The translations under genes were made by a program, and so were the position numbers. The notes under the pieces are model-generated. The model was given only the letters and a program-made list of their open reading frames with translations, ran no database searches and was not told the DNA's origin. From Poritiphilus flavus (GTDB lineage Bacteria > Bacteroidota > Bacteroidia > Flavobacteriales > Flavobacteriaceae): a DNA stretch of 64,000 nucleotides. Location of the stretch: assembly GCF_009901585.1 (NCBI RefSeq), contig NZ_WXYO01000004.1:124001-188000 (forward strand). The letters are read 5' to 3'. This document shows, piece by piece, positions 1 through 8,942 of this stretch. Position 1 is the stretch's first letter; each line of letters starts with the position of its first letter.

Positions 1-714
1 TTCCTTCGGAATACTAAACACCCTGGCATGTTCTAAAGCGGTAGCCGTTTCCAGGTATGTTCCGCAACTGTTCAGAAGTGAAAGTTGCGCAATAAAATCC
101 CCCTTCCCGTACATACCGGTCACCATTTCCTTTCCGGATTCGGTTACTCTAAAGGTCTTTACATTACCTTCCTGAATAAAATAAAGATGGTGTGCGGCAT
201 CGCCTTCCTGATAAATTACCTCCCTGTTACCGTATTCCCTGGATGCTCTGTTTTTGGAAAGCAATTCCATACCGAGATAGTTGGAAGCCTCTTTGAAGAA
301 ACTGTTCATCCCCATGGCTGTCTTTGAGAATTGCTGTTGAAGAAAGTCATTTTTTTTCAGCCGTATTTTCACCGCATCCAACAACTCCTGTGGGTCGTAG
401 GGTTTGTACAAATAGTCATCTGCTCCCAGGTTCATGCCTTTTCTCATATCACTTTTCCCGTCTTTTGCTGTCAAAAAAATGAACGGAATACCTGCGGTTT
501 TAATGTCCTGACTCAGGGCCTCCAGTACCATATACCCGTCCATTTCCGGCATCATGATATCGCTAACGATAAGATCTGGTAGTTGCTCCTTGGCCATTTC
601 AATCCCTGTTCTCCCGTTTTCCGCGGCAATTACGTCATAATCCGCCAATTCAAGAATTTCTACGGTGTTCTCACGAACATCTTTGTGGTCTTCAATGACT
701 AGTATTTTTTTCAT
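1..714 (-). CDS. Receiver-CNB (Crp/Fnr-type) response regulator, 3' end outside window
   Basis: Two-component response regulator; only the first 238 codons are in the window. The start ATG (712-714) overlaps the stop of the upstream histidine kinase as ATGA, so the two are translationally coupled. Residues 1-120 form a receiver domain: acidic residues near the N-terminus (IEDHKDVRE), phospho-acceptor Asp52 in IVSDIMMPEMDG, and the conserved Lys in YKPYDPQEL. From about residue 165 a cyclic-nucleotide-binding-like beta-roll follows (EVIYQEGDAAHHLYFIQEG, then GDFIAQLSLL), as in Crp/Fnr regulators. A C-terminal HTH is expected beyond the window edge but is not visible. The genes nearby (Hsp20, Ca2+ pump) suggest a stress or low-oxygen role, which is inference. 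Two CRP-like palindromes lie nearby at 3462-3483 and 6856-6871. Confidence 0.88.
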   Translation of the reverse strand, partial: MKKILVIEDHKDVRENTVEILELADYDVIAAENGRTGIEMAKEQLPDLIVSDIMMPEMDGYMVLEALSQDIKTAGIPFIFLTAKDGKSDMRKGMNLGADDYLYKPYDPQELLDAVKIRLKKNDFLQQQFSKTAMGMNSFFKEASNYLGMELLSKNRASREYGNREVIYQEGDAAHHLYFIQEGNVKTFRVTESGKEMVTGMYGKGDFIAQLSLLNSCGTYLETATALEHARVFSIPKE

Positions 715-3275
715 AGTTTCCAGTGTTTTTGGGGAAACACCATTTTAAAGGTGCTGCCTACATTTTCTTTACTTTCAAAACTTAGTTCTCCGTTCATGAG
801 CTCAACATATTGTTTAACAATATGTAACCCTAAGCCAGTTCCGCTGATGTTCAGGCTGTTTTTGGCCCTGAAAAAACGCTGAAAAAGGTGCTGTTGTTCG
901 CTCTCTGGGATACCTATCCCTTCGTCGATAACCCAAATGGAGATCTTTTGGGCTTCGCTTTCAATTTTAAGGGTGATTTGCTTGTTCTTTGGAGAATATT
1001 TTACAGCGTTGCTAAGCAGGTTTAAAAGAATATGATGCATTAATTTACTATCAAGCAGCACTTCTGTTTTGGGTAGGTTGTGCTCGAAAATAATGACCTG
1101 CCCGTGTTTTTTGTGTGTCTCAATTTCTTCTATTACAGACCTGGAAAACGCCACCAAATCAAACTTTTTAAACTCCGCGGTGGTCTTTCCCTCTTCCAGT
1201 TTGCTCAGGGATAAGAAGTCGTTCAACACCACCCCCAAATGCTGTACATTAGACCGTATTCGATGCAAGTGCACCAAACGTCTCTCTTCTTTACCCGGCA
1301 TATTTAGCTTTTCTATTAAGGTGGCGGAGGAGAGAATAACACTAAGAGGGGTTCTGAACTCGTGGGATGCAGTGGTTATAAAACGCGACTTGAGTTCACT
1401 CAATTCTCTTTCCTTTTTGAGGTTCTCAAAGATCTTTCGCTCATTTTCCTTTCGTTTGGATATATTCAGCAAGACTAATAATGCATGGGTGATGTTGCCG
1501 TTATCCACGGATAGGGGAGTAGTGTTAACACCATAGATGTTATTGCGGTATTTCGTTTCAAAACTCAGGTGCTCACCTGCAAGGGTACGCTGAACGTATT
1601 TTTTTAAAAGTGTTTTTCGCTTGTCAGAAAAGCTCTTGAGTTCATCGATCTTTTTATTTTCAGTTCTGGAGACCTGCTCTTGCAGACCTCTTAGTTCGGT
1701 TCCCTCCATGAAGTTGATGCACATATTGTCATCAACCAATAAGATTACCCCCTTAGGAAACTTTTTTGCGATTTCCATAAGCATAGCCTCGCTGGTTTCG
1801 GCTCGAATTTCAGCTGCTTTTGCCTCTTTAGTCTGACCAATGAGCTCAAAGTTCGATACCTCCAATTCTTTAAAGGCCTCTTTTAAGTCCTTAGTCCGTT
1901 CTGCTACCTCCTTCTCTAAACCCTTAGAATACAATGCCAGCTGTTCAATATTATCCTGCAATTGCTCACGGATATTAGTTTGTTCAATGGCCACACTTGC
2001 GAGGCTGGCCAGTTCTTCTATCAATGCTTCATTTGCCTTACCAGGTATACCGGGATGTTGATGGAAGACAGACAAAACTCCAAGAATTTTATCTTCGGCA
2101 TCCAGCATTGGGTAAGACCAGCACGAATTCATTCCACTTTTAACTAGCGGATCCCGGAATTTTAACCATGAAGGATCTTCCAGAATATTTTCCGCGATTT
2201 CTTTTCGTTTGAAGTAAGCGGATACGGCACAAGAACAAGAATTGGGTTCAACGGATACATTTTCCAGCATCTCACTAAATTCCTTAGGCAGATTAGGTGA
2301 GGTGACTTTTTCCAGGGAGTTCTTCTGCTTATTGAATATCATCAAGGCGATATTCGCATTGGGAATTTGTTGTTCCAGGATCTGCTGGATGCGCTTTGTG
2401 GTCTCCTGCAGCGGCCTTCGTTTGATTACCATTTCCAGCAAATCACTCTTGGCCTGGTGCAATAATTCAAGATTCTTTTTGGTAGTAATATCATTTTGGG
2501 TCCCGATGAAATGTGTCAATTCACCTACTTTGTTCCTTACAGGGGTGATAGAAAGTTCATTCCAGAACATGCTACCGTCTTTTTTGTAATTGCGAAGTAC
2601 AACATGACACGATTTACCAGACCTTAAAGCCTTGCTTATGGTCTCAATTTCTTTCTGATGCCTGTCATCGTTTTGCAGGAAATCACAATTCAGGCCCATT
2701 ACTTCCTGGCTCGTATAGCCTGTTATTTGTTCAAAGGCGTTGTTTACATAGATGATAGGGAATCTGTTTAATTTGGCGTCAGCAATAATTAATCCGCTTG
2801 CCGTAGCGTCCAAGGCCCTTTTTCTGATTTCAAGGGTATTGCCTGCCTCCATTTGGGCAGTGATATCTTGTATAAAGCCTTCTACGTACTGAATTTTTTT
2901 GTTACCCTTTTTGATCCCAATCCCTGTTTCACTTATCCATCGAATTTCTTTGTCAATGTTTAAGATCCGATAGTTTACATGAAACTGCTCTTTATTTTGG
3001 TTCGCTTTTTGGATCGTATCCCAAACGTTTTCCCTGTCCTCCGGGTGTATGATTTCACCCCATGTAATACCGCTTTTCGGATTGCAGAATTGTTCTGCCG
3101 TATAGCCTGTTATCTTCAGGCAACCGTCACTGATGAATTGCATGTCCCAGTTCCTGTTGTTCTTGCAACGATAGACTACCCCTGGAAGATTGCTTACCAG
3201 GGTCCGGAGTCTTCTGTCTCGTTCAAAAAGACTTTCATAGATAGCATTGCCATTAAAGTCGTCCTCAGCTTTCAT
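711..3275 (-). CDS. Multi-PAS/GAF sensor histidine kinase
   Basis: Soluble-looking sensor histidine kinase of 854 residues with no clear membrane segment. The N-terminus holds two PAS/PAC units (about 20-140 and 150-270; the second has the LOV-like stretch GLNCDFLQNDDRHQKE). A GAF-like domain follows (about 285-435), then a coiled coil and a third degenerate PAS. The HisKA domain carries the phospho-accepting His638 (TTASHEFRTPLS), and the HATPase domain shows N-box NLLSNAVKYSP, G1 DEGIGIP and G2 GTGLGL. The GLNC-FLQ motif resembles flavin-binding LOV domains, where the Cys forms the photoadduct. The protein could therefore sense light or redox state; this is inference. It is cotranscribed with the response regulator that overlaps its stop codon. 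Confidence 0.93.
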   Translation of the reverse strand: MKAEDDFNGNAIYESLFERDRRLRTLVSNLPGVVYRCKNNRNWDMQFISDGCLKITGYTAEQFCNPKSGITWGEIIHPEDRENVWDTIQKANQNKEQFHVNYRILNIDKEIRWISETGIGIKKGNKKIQYVEGFIQDITAQMEAGNTLEIRKRALDATASGLIIADAKLNRFPIIYVNNAFEQITGYTSQEVMGLNCDFLQNDDRHQKEIETISKALRSGKSCHVVLRNYKKDGSMFWNELSITPVRNKVGELTHFIGTQNDITTKKNLELLHQAKSDLLEMVIKRRPLQETTKRIQQILEQQIPNANIALMIFNKQKNSLEKVTSPNLPKEFSEMLENVSVEPNSCSCAVSAYFKRKEIAENILEDPSWLKFRDPLVKSGMNSCWSYPMLDAEDKILGVLSVFHQHPGIPGKANEALIEELASLASVAIEQTNIREQLQDNIEQLALYSKGLEKEVAERTKDLKEAFKELEVSNFELIGQTKEAKAAEIRAETSEAMLMEIAKKFPKGVILLVDDNMCINFMEGTELRGLQEQVSRTENKKIDELKSFSDKRKTLLKKYVQRTLAGEHLSFETKYRNNIYGVNTTPLSVDNGNITHALLVLLNISKRKENERKIFENLKKERELSELKSRFITTASHEFRTPLSVILSSATLIEKLNMPGKEERRLVHLHRIRSNVQHLGVVLNDFLSLSKLEEGKTTAEFKKFDLVAFSRSVIEEIETHKKHGQVIIFEHNLPKTEVLLDSKLMHHILLNLLSNAVKYSPKNKQITLKIESEAQKISIWVIDEGIGIPESEQQHLFQRFFRAKNSLNISGTGLGLHIVKQYVELMNGELSFESKENVGSTFKMVFPQKHWKL

Positions 3276-3552
3276 AACATTGCTGTTAGATTGATGTTGT
3301 TTTCAAGGCGCCGCCTTAGCGGTTCCTTTTAGGTACTCCTACAATTCAAGGGCGTTATGAAACTAATAATGAAGCGTGGCAGGGTTTCATGCCCCTTGCG
3401 TGGTTTAGCTGGTTAGCAGGGTCTTATGAGTCTTTCAAAGTTATAATGTAAACTACTACTTGAATATGATAAAGGTCATATTCCTTTTTAATTGGATACC
3501 ATCACGGCACCCTCAAGATATTGTAGATCTTCATTTTGAAAGCCGCCCTGAA
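3276..3552. other. Intergenic region upstream of the histidine kinase
   Basis: This 277-bp gap between the histidine kinase start and the ATPase stop has no coding potential that I can support. Its only notable element is the perfect inverted repeat at 3462-3483. Confidence 0.6.
3462..3483. promoter_or_regulatory. CRP/FNR-like palindromic operator candidate
   Basis: A perfect 8-bp inverted repeat (GAATATGA, 6-bp spacer, TCATATTC) lies about 190 bp upstream of the histidine kinase start. The TGA-N6-TCA geometry is that of CRP-family operators. The downstream operon encodes a regulator with a Crp-like CNB domain, so autoregulation is plausible. Confidence 0.5.
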
Positions 3553-6240
3553 TCATGTTGTTAATCCTATTCTTTTCATTAATTGCGCTAGCAGTAAAGT
3601 GCTAAAACCGAACAAAATGGTCCATTTGAGTTCTTCCCAACCTATAGAAACTAACGAAAGTGCTCTGGCTGACACCGGAATAGCATAGGCACAAAAGGTA
3701 ATACCCAGACTTAGCACAATGGCACCCCATACCCAGGGGTTTTTGGTAACTTCATTTTTGAAAAAGGACAAATGCCTCTTGGGCATATTGAATATATTGA
3801 GCAACTGGGCTACGATAAGGGTATAAAAGGCCATATTGTTTATTTTTTCCGGGGGCAGTTCCAGCTCAAAATGCGAAAACATAGTGATCCCCAATATGGC
3901 GGCGGTAATTGAAATACCATAGATTACCGTAGAAGCCCAAAGCTTTGCGGTCATGATGGGTTCCTTATATTTTCTTGGAGGTCGTGCCATAACGTCTTGT
4001 TCCCCTTCTCCAAAGCCTAATGCCAGGGCCGGGAAAACGTCGGTTACCAAATTCAGAAACAGGATCTGCAAGGGTAGTAGTGGTGAGGGTAGATTAAAGG
4101 AGGCAGCAATACCTACCGAAATAATTTCAGCCAAATTACAAGAAAGTAGGTATACCACGAATTGCCTGATATGTTCATAGATGATTCGCCCCTGTCGTAT
4201 GGCCAGCTCAACGGCGCCAAAGCGGTCGTCTTTGAGAATGACATCAGCAGCTTCCCTTGCGGCTTCTGTTCCCCTTAGCCCCATGGCAATACCAATATCC
4301 GCCTTTACCAGTGCTGGGACATCATTAATACCATCACCAAACATTCCAATGATGTTCTTTTGCCTTTGGTAGAAGTTTACCAGGTCCAGTTTCTGTTTTG
4401 GTGTCGCCCTGCTAAAAACGGTAGTATTCAACAGAACTTCTTTCGCTTTCTTTGAGGTAAAATCAAGCCGATCCAAATCAGTCCCTGTTAAGGAAGATCT
4501 TCTTTCGGCCGTATCAGGCCAGAGACCCATATCCTCTGCAATTTTTTCTGCAGTTTTGGGATGGTCACCGGTTATCATCACTACTTTTATTCCCGCCTTG
4601 TTATAAGTCGCTATCAGGTCTTTTACATCTTTGCGTGCAGGGTCTATAAAGCCAATGGCCCCGATAAACACCAATTCACTCAGTATTTCGTTTTTAGCGG
4701 GAAGATTAGTTTGTTTTTTGTAGGCCATTGCCAGGGTGCGCAGCCCTTTTGATGACAATTCGTCTATCAAACCATTCCATTCCTCAAAATTGTCAAAAGT
4801 TCTGTGCTGTCCTTTTTCCAGTATTTTGCTACAATGTTGGGCAATGTTTTCAAAAGCACCCTTTGCAAATACGGTGAATTCATCTTCGGCTGTCTGGTTA
4901 ACCGTAGCCATGAGTTTCAATTCATTGTCAAATGGCAGTTCCATTACCCTGGGAAACTGTGACCGAATGTAGCTGGGATTTTTACCCAATTTTTTTGCAA
5001 ATCGGAGTAATCCCAGGTCTATGGTATCACCTCGCCACCTTTTTGGGTCCAGAACAACATCATTACAGAGAATACTATTCAAGATCAATAACTCCATGGA
5101 TTTTTGGTCCGCTTTGATGCCAAATAACTCTGCTTCCTGTAAATGCAAACCTTGGTGCAGTTCACCCTCAAATGCAATGCTGTGCACCGTCATATTGTCT
5201 TCGGTAAGCGTACCTGTTTTATCCGTGGCTATTATGGTGGTAGAACCAAGTGCTTCAACGGCTTCCATCTGTTTGATGATCACCTTTCTTTTGGAAAGTC
5301 TTATCATTCCTCTGGCAAGCGCAATGGTAGTGACTACGGGCAGGCCTTCAGGGATTGCCGCAACCGCCAAAGCAATTCCAGTCTCTATCATCAGCAACAG
5401 CTCTTTACCACTGAGATAGCCCGAAACGATAATAGGTAAGACAAAGGCCAGCATCAACCATATGAGCCATCTGCCCAGTTTACCCAGTTCTTTTTGTAAA
5501 GGGGTCTTTTGCCGTTCGGTCTGTTCCCCCAATAGCTGTATTTTGCCCAATTCGGTTTCAGATCCGGTTGCGACCACTAATCCTTTGCCGCGTCCCCTGG
5601 TTACCACTGTACCCTTAAAGACCATATTCTTCTGTTCAGTGATGGGAGTTTCAGGATGCAGTATCTGTTGGTTTTTTTCAACCGCGACACTTTCACCCGT
5701 CAGCTGTGCTTCTCTAATGGCCAGGCTTTCCGTCTCTATCAGGCGTGCATCCGCAGCGACTACGTCTCCGGCTTCAAGGAGCAGCAGATCACCAGGTACG
5801 AGTTGTGAGGCTTTTATTCTTGTGATCACACCTCGCCTGAGCACACTGCATTCCACCCGGCCGATTTTGCGAAGGGACTCCAGGGAACGAAATGCACTGA
5901 GTTCCATAAAGTAGCCAATAAGTACAGTAATTAAGATAACAATGCAGACTGCCACGCCTTCTGCCCAGTCGCCGAAAATCAAGGCGAGCGTGGCTGCAAA
6001 AAATAGTATAAAGATGATGGGGTCTAGAAATTGGTCTTTAAGGATTTCGAGTTTTCCCTTTTGCATACTGTCGGGAACCGTGTTCTCCCCATATTGCGTC
6101 AAACGTTGTTTTACTTCTGAAGGGCTTAACCCGATCTCCGCATTGGAGCTCATCTTCTCCAGCAGAATTTTAACGGAAAGGGAAAAGGGCTTTTGTATCA
6201 TGGTGCCATCACATTGGTTTAGCCCTGGGAGGTTATACAT
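3553..6240 (-). CDS. P-type cation (Ca2+-type, P2A-like) ATPase
   Basis: Inner-membrane P-type ATPase of 895 residues, complete. The N-terminal cation-transporter domain comes first, then actuator motif TGES (181-184), the M4 motif PEGLP (about 298-302) typical of SERCA/SPCA-like pumps, and phosphorylation motif DKTGTLT with Asp340. Later come MITGDHP and the hinge GDGINDVPAL, followed by a six-helix C-terminal domain. It likely exports Ca2+ (or Mn2+); the substrate is inferred from family features. The start is uncertain: an internal Met14 (about 6201) gives a more usual N-terminus. It lies 83 bp downstream of the hsp20 gene on the same strand, with a CaCA exchanger diverging beyond, so the block holds two calcium-type transporters. 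Confidence 0.93.
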   Translation of the reverse strand: MYNLPGLNQCDGTMIQKPFSLSVKILLEKMSSNAEIGLSPSEVKQRLTQYGENTVPDSMQKGKLEILKDQFLDPIIFILFFAATLALIFGDWAEGVAVCIVILITVLIGYFMELSAFRSLESLRKIGRVECSVLRRGVITRIKASQLVPGDLLLLEAGDVVAADARLIETESLAIREAQLTGESVAVEKNQQILHPETPITEQKNMVFKGTVVTRGRGKGLVVATGSETELGKIQLLGEQTERQKTPLQKELGKLGRWLIWLMLAFVLPIIVSGYLSGKELLLMIETGIALAVAAIPEGLPVVTTIALARGMIRLSKRKVIIKQMEAVEALGSTTIIATDKTGTLTEDNMTVHSIAFEGELHQGLHLQEAELFGIKADQKSMELLILNSILCNDVVLDPKRWRGDTIDLGLLRFAKKLGKNPSYIRSQFPRVMELPFDNELKLMATVNQTAEDEFTVFAKGAFENIAQHCSKILEKGQHRTFDNFEEWNGLIDELSSKGLRTLAMAYKKQTNLPAKNEILSELVFIGAIGFIDPARKDVKDLIATYNKAGIKVVMITGDHPKTAEKIAEDMGLWPDTAERRSSLTGTDLDRLDFTSKKAKEVLLNTTVFSRATPKQKLDLVNFYQRQKNIIGMFGDGINDVPALVKADIGIAMGLRGTEAAREAADVILKDDRFGAVELAIRQGRIIYEHIRQFVVYLLSCNLAEIISVGIAASFNLPSPLLPLQILFLNLVTDVFPALALGFGEGEQDVMARPPRKYKEPIMTAKLWASTVIYGISITAAILGITMFSHFELELPPEKINNMAFYTLIVAQLLNIFNMPKRHLSFFKNEVTKNPWVWGAIVLSLGITFCAYAIPVSARALSLVSIGWEELKWTILFGFSTLLLAQLMKRIGLTT

Positions 6241-6323
6241 AACCGATCCCCGTTACCAAATCTGTCAACGGTCTACAATTGAAATTTGATAACAGGGATC
6301 TACCTAATTAAAAAGAGGGGTGC

Positions 6324-6791
6324 CTAGGCGACCTCTATCACCTTGGGCTTTTGTTTTTTAGATTCTTCTTTTTTTGCCAGTTTAAAGCTTAATATACCAT
6401 CGTTGTATTTCGCTTTTACAGCTTCTTCTTTTACACTTTCGGGCAATTGTAACGAACGCTCAAAAGCGTCATAGCTAAACTCTCTTCGGGTATAGTTTTC
6501 CTCTTTCTCCTCTTCGGAAACGGTTTTCTCGGCTGAGATGTTAAGACATCCGTTTTCAAGGGTCACATTGAAGTCTTTTTTGGCAAAGCCTGGGGCAGCC
6601 AGTTCTATCTCAAAATCGTCTTCGGTCTCTTTGATATTCATAGCAGGGGCAATGGTCTTGCCGTTCCAGAAACGTCCCCTTATGAAATCGTCACCCCAAA
6701 AACGATTGTCGAAGAAATCGTCCATGTCAAAGAAGTCTGACTTCATTAGACTTCCAAAAGGTCTTCTTCTTTTAAATTTTACTAATGACAT
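6324..6791 (-). CDS. Small heat-shock protein, Hsp20/alpha-crystallin family
   Basis: ATP-independent holdase chaperone of 155 residues, the usual length. The N-terminus is rich in Phe, Asp and Arg (FFDMDDFFDNRFWGDDF). The alpha-crystallin domain spans about 45-145: APAMNIKETEDDFEIELAAPG, then the conserved LENGCLNISAE. The strand motif YNDGILSFKLAKKEE is close to the usual A-x-x-x-G-v-L. The C-terminal tail holds KPKVIEVA, close to the IxI/V oligomerisation motif. It is the first gene of a minus-strand run leading to the ATPase, and shares its upstream gap with the divergent exchanger gene, where a CRP-like palindrome sits. Confidence 0.95.
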   Translation of the reverse strand: MSLVKFKRRRPFGSLMKSDFFDMDDFFDNRFWGDDFIRGRFWNGKTIAPAMNIKETEDDFEIELAAPGFAKKDFNVTLENGCLNISAEKTVSEEEKEENYTRREFSYDAFERSLQLPESVKEEAVKAKYNDGILSFKLAKKEESKKQKPKVIEVA

Positions 6792-6855
6792 AACTATAGT
6801 TTTTTAGGTTAAACTTTTTTGCATCGCTAAAGTAGAAACCAGGACATTTTTTGGA

Positions 6856-6871
6856 AATGATGCAGATCATT
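6856..6871. promoter_or_regulatory. CRP/FNR-like palindrome between hsp20 and the exchanger gene
   Basis: AATGA, a 6-bp spacer, then TCATT, about 65 bp upstream of the hsp20 start. It has the same ATGA-N6-TCAT core as the site upstream of the histidine kinase operon. The shared core in two gaps of the same block suggests one regulator, perhaps the receiver-CNB protein at the window start. Confidence 0.45.
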
Positions 6872-6963
6872 ATGACCATAATTTTGGAACAGCCCCTGGG
6901 TGTGAACAACAGAATTAAAATACACTCCTGACTCAAATCATTTCTGAGGTTTTCGCTCTGGGC

Positions 6964-6971
6964 TAGTTTTG
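6964..6971 (+). promoter_or_regulatory. -7 box of the exchanger promoter
   Basis: TAGTTTTG is an exact match to the Bacteroidota -7 consensus TAnnTTTG, about 64 bp upstream of the CaCA exchanger start. No convincing -33 TTTG is visible at the right distance. Confidence 0.45.
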
Positions 6972-7034
6972 TGGGGATGTCAGCTCACCCTCATTTACTG
7001 ATACCCGCACCGCCTTTGATTAAAAACAGAGCCT

Positions 7035-8003
7035 ATGGATTCCATTTTCCTTCTTCTTATCGGCATTTTGGGATTATGGATAGGTACTGAGTTCACGGTA
7101 AGATCTGCCATTAAAATTGCCAAGGGATACCACGTATCCGAATTGTTCATCGGACTGACGATTTTGGCATTTGGAACGGACCTGCCGGAACTGGTATTGG
7201 CCATAGACGGATCCATACACAGTGCTAAAGGAGTAGACGTTTCAAATGTGATCATGGGGAATGCCCTGGGCAGTTCTATTTGCCAGATCACCCTGATTAT
7301 CGGCACGGTATCACTTTTTCACTTTATGACTGTTGGTAAGGTGCAGGTACGCTACTTTGCCATTGAGCTTATGGGGTCCATCATCCTATTATCTCTGGTA
7401 GCCTTCGACAATTTGATCAGTTGGAACGATGGGGCGATCCTCGTTATTGCTTTTTTAATTTACATTTTCACATTATTACAGCGCGAAAAAAAGTCCGCTG
7501 GAAATCAAGAAGCAAAAGAAAAAAAGAAATCAAAACCATTACTGTTACAAGGGTTCACTTTATTGGCCGGACTATTTATTGTTATTCTGAGTTCTGAATA
7601 CACCATTGAAAATGCACTGCATTTGGCCAAAACCTGGAACCTTCACCAATCGGTAATTGGCGCGGTGTTAATTGGTTTGGGAACAAGCCTGCCGGAATTG
7701 GCCATCTCCATAAATGCCATTACGAAACACAAACCAGGGCTGTCTATTGGAAATGTGGTAGGCAGCAATATATTTGATTTGCTCATTCCGTTAGGCATAG
7801 GCTCACTTATTTCCCCAATTGAGGTGAACAACATTTTTTTGTGGTTTGACCTCCCCTTTTTGTTGATCGCAAGTCTCGTATTTATAGGATTCCTTAGAAG
7901 GAAAAAGGGGCTTCAGAAAAGCGAAGGCCTTGTTTTGGTCCTGGTTTACTTCGGGTATGCCATGTTGAAACTTTTCTCTAATGAGCTTCTTCAGATCTTA
8001 TAA
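7035..8003 (+). CDS. CaCA-family Na+/Ca2+ antiporter-like membrane protein
   Basis: Inner-membrane cation/Ca2+ exchanger of 322 residues, matching the short bacterial YrbG/CaxA-like class. Two alpha-repeats are clear. The first has [14 protein letters not shown] followed by [11 protein letters not shown]; the second has [15 protein letters not shown] followed by [14 protein letters not shown]. The Glu in each PE motif is the usual ion ligand. A Lys-rich cytoplasmic loop (about 150-170) separates the two halves, each of about five hydrophobic helices. It is transcribed divergently from hsp20 and the Ca2+-type pump, which supports a shared calcium role. The start lies 64 bp downstream of an exact -7 box. 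Confidence 0.93.
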   Translation: MDSIFLLLIGILGLWIGTEFTVRSAIKIAKGYHVSELFIGLTILAFGTDLPELVLAIDGSIHSAKGVDVSNVIMGNALGSSICQITLIIGTVSLFHFMTVGKVQVRYFAIELMGSIILLSLVAFDNLISWNDGAILVIAFLIYIFTLLQREKKSAGNQEAKEKKKSKPLLLQGFTLLAGLFIVILSSEYTIENALHLAKTWNLHQSVIGAVLIGLGTSLPELAISINAITKHKPGLSIGNVVGSNIFDLLIPLGIGSLISPIEVNNIFLWFDLPFLLIASLVFIGFLRRKKGLQKSEGLVLVLVYFGYAMLKLFSNELLQIL

Positions 8004-8086
8004 TAAACAGTTTAAACCTACTCCGCGTGCTACCCATACTAGTATTTAGCACATGCATAATCCTTATAACTGTCCTTTCATTTTCC

Positions 8087-8224
8087 CCCGCTACCGCCAG
8101 TCTTAGACTGGTGGTTCAAAAAACCTGGTGTTGTAATGAAGAATATTCAATAACCACGGCAGCAAAGTTGTGGTTTTGTTTTATGTAAGTTTGGAATAAC
8201 CACGAGATACAATCTCGCGGTAGC
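8087..8224. repeat. Repeat A copy 1, REP/MITE-like palindromic element
   Basis: A 138-bp element with terminal inverted repeats GCTACCGC and GCGGTAGC. Internal perfect hairpins are CCAGTC-TTA-GACTGG near the left end and CGAGAT-ACA-ATCTCG near the right end. It is nearly identical to copy 2 and carries no ORF. The structure suggests a non-autonomous element mobilised in trans, perhaps by a REP-associated Y1 transposase that is not in this window. Confidence 0.8.
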
Positions 8225-8238
8225 TTAAGAAAATGAAT

Positions 8239-8311
8239 GTTAGATGTTAAGTTTAAGTGCTAAGTTTTCCAATAAATATCAACCTAACGCTTAACACCTA
8301 AAATTTATAAC
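8239..8311. repeat. Repeat B copy 1, heptanucleotide inverted-arm element
   Basis: An AT-rich element whose left arm is built from TTAAGT-type units and whose right arm is built from the complementary CTTAACA-type units, so the transcript could fold into an imperfect hairpin. It abuts repeat A copy 2. Confidence 0.7.
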
Positions 8312-8312
8312 A

Positions 8313-8450
8313 CCCGCTACCGCCAGTCTTAGACTGGTGGTTCAAAAAACCTGGTGTTGTAATGAAGAATATTCAATAACCACGGCAGCAACGTTGTGGT
8401 TTTGTTTTATGTAAGTTTGGAATAACCACGCGATACAATCTCGCGGTAGC
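8313..8450. repeat. Repeat A copy 2
   Basis: Near-identical to copy 1 over 138 bp, same orientation. Differences include a change in the right-hand hairpin (cgcgatac instead of cgagatac) and one in the middle (aacgttg instead of aaagttg). Confidence 0.8.
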
Positions 8451-8464
8451 ATAAGAAAATGAAT

Positions 8465-8538
8465 GTTGGATGTTAAGTTTTAAGGGCTAAGTTTTCCAAT
8501 AAATGTCAACCTAACGCTTAACACCTAAAATCTATAAC
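8465..8538. repeat. Repeat B copy 2
   Basis: It has the same architecture as copy 1 (left arm gttggatgttaag, right arm cctaacgcttaacacc) and directly follows repeat A copy 2, as copy 1 follows repeat A copy 1. Confidence 0.7.
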
Positions 8539-8574
8539 CACCTTGGGCTTTAGGTTCATCTAGGCGAGATGATT

Positions 8575-8632
8575 GTTGGATGCTAAGTTTTATAACTAGT
8601 CAACCTAACATTTAACATTTAAAATCCATAAC
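8575..8632. repeat. Repeat B copy 3, short form
   Basis: The shortest copy: one left-arm unit, then the central ataactagtcaacc and a right arm of two atttaac units. No repeat A element is next to it. Confidence 0.65.
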
Positions 8633-8942
8633 CCTAGGGAATCGGATTGGAACTCCACTATGCATAGTGAATAACCATAAGGACTACTTCTGAAAACAAA
8701 AAGGTGAAATCATTATATCAGACGGAATATGATTACTCCCACCGAGCTGTATAGCTCAAATTTTCTCCACTTATAGCTTCAAATGTCCACTTATTACTGC
8801 TCAATTTTTTAGGTCCCGGGATTTACCCAAGTTTATAAGCAGAAACCATCTGAATTGACCGGCTGCAGGGGATTGAAAGCCTCTCAGGCTGGTATTCATT
8901 TCTGCAAAATTTAGGTAAAACGGTAATTGGGTAAACAAGAAA

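Larger units (their letters stand above)
8004..8942. repeat. Repeat-filled intergenic region
   Basis: This 939-bp stretch has no supportable gene. It holds two 138-bp copies of palindromic repeat A (8087-8224 and 8313-8450) and three copies of repeat B (8239-8311, 8465-8538, 8575-8632), alternating A-B-A-B-B. Both families recur on the other side of the MBL-fold gene. Nothing clear is seen in 8640-8942. Confidence 0.85.

Noticed and set aside
6995-7306. 103-residue minus-strand ORF opposite the exchanger gene
   Set aside because: It lies antisense to the first conserved alpha-repeat of the exchanger; a shadow frame.
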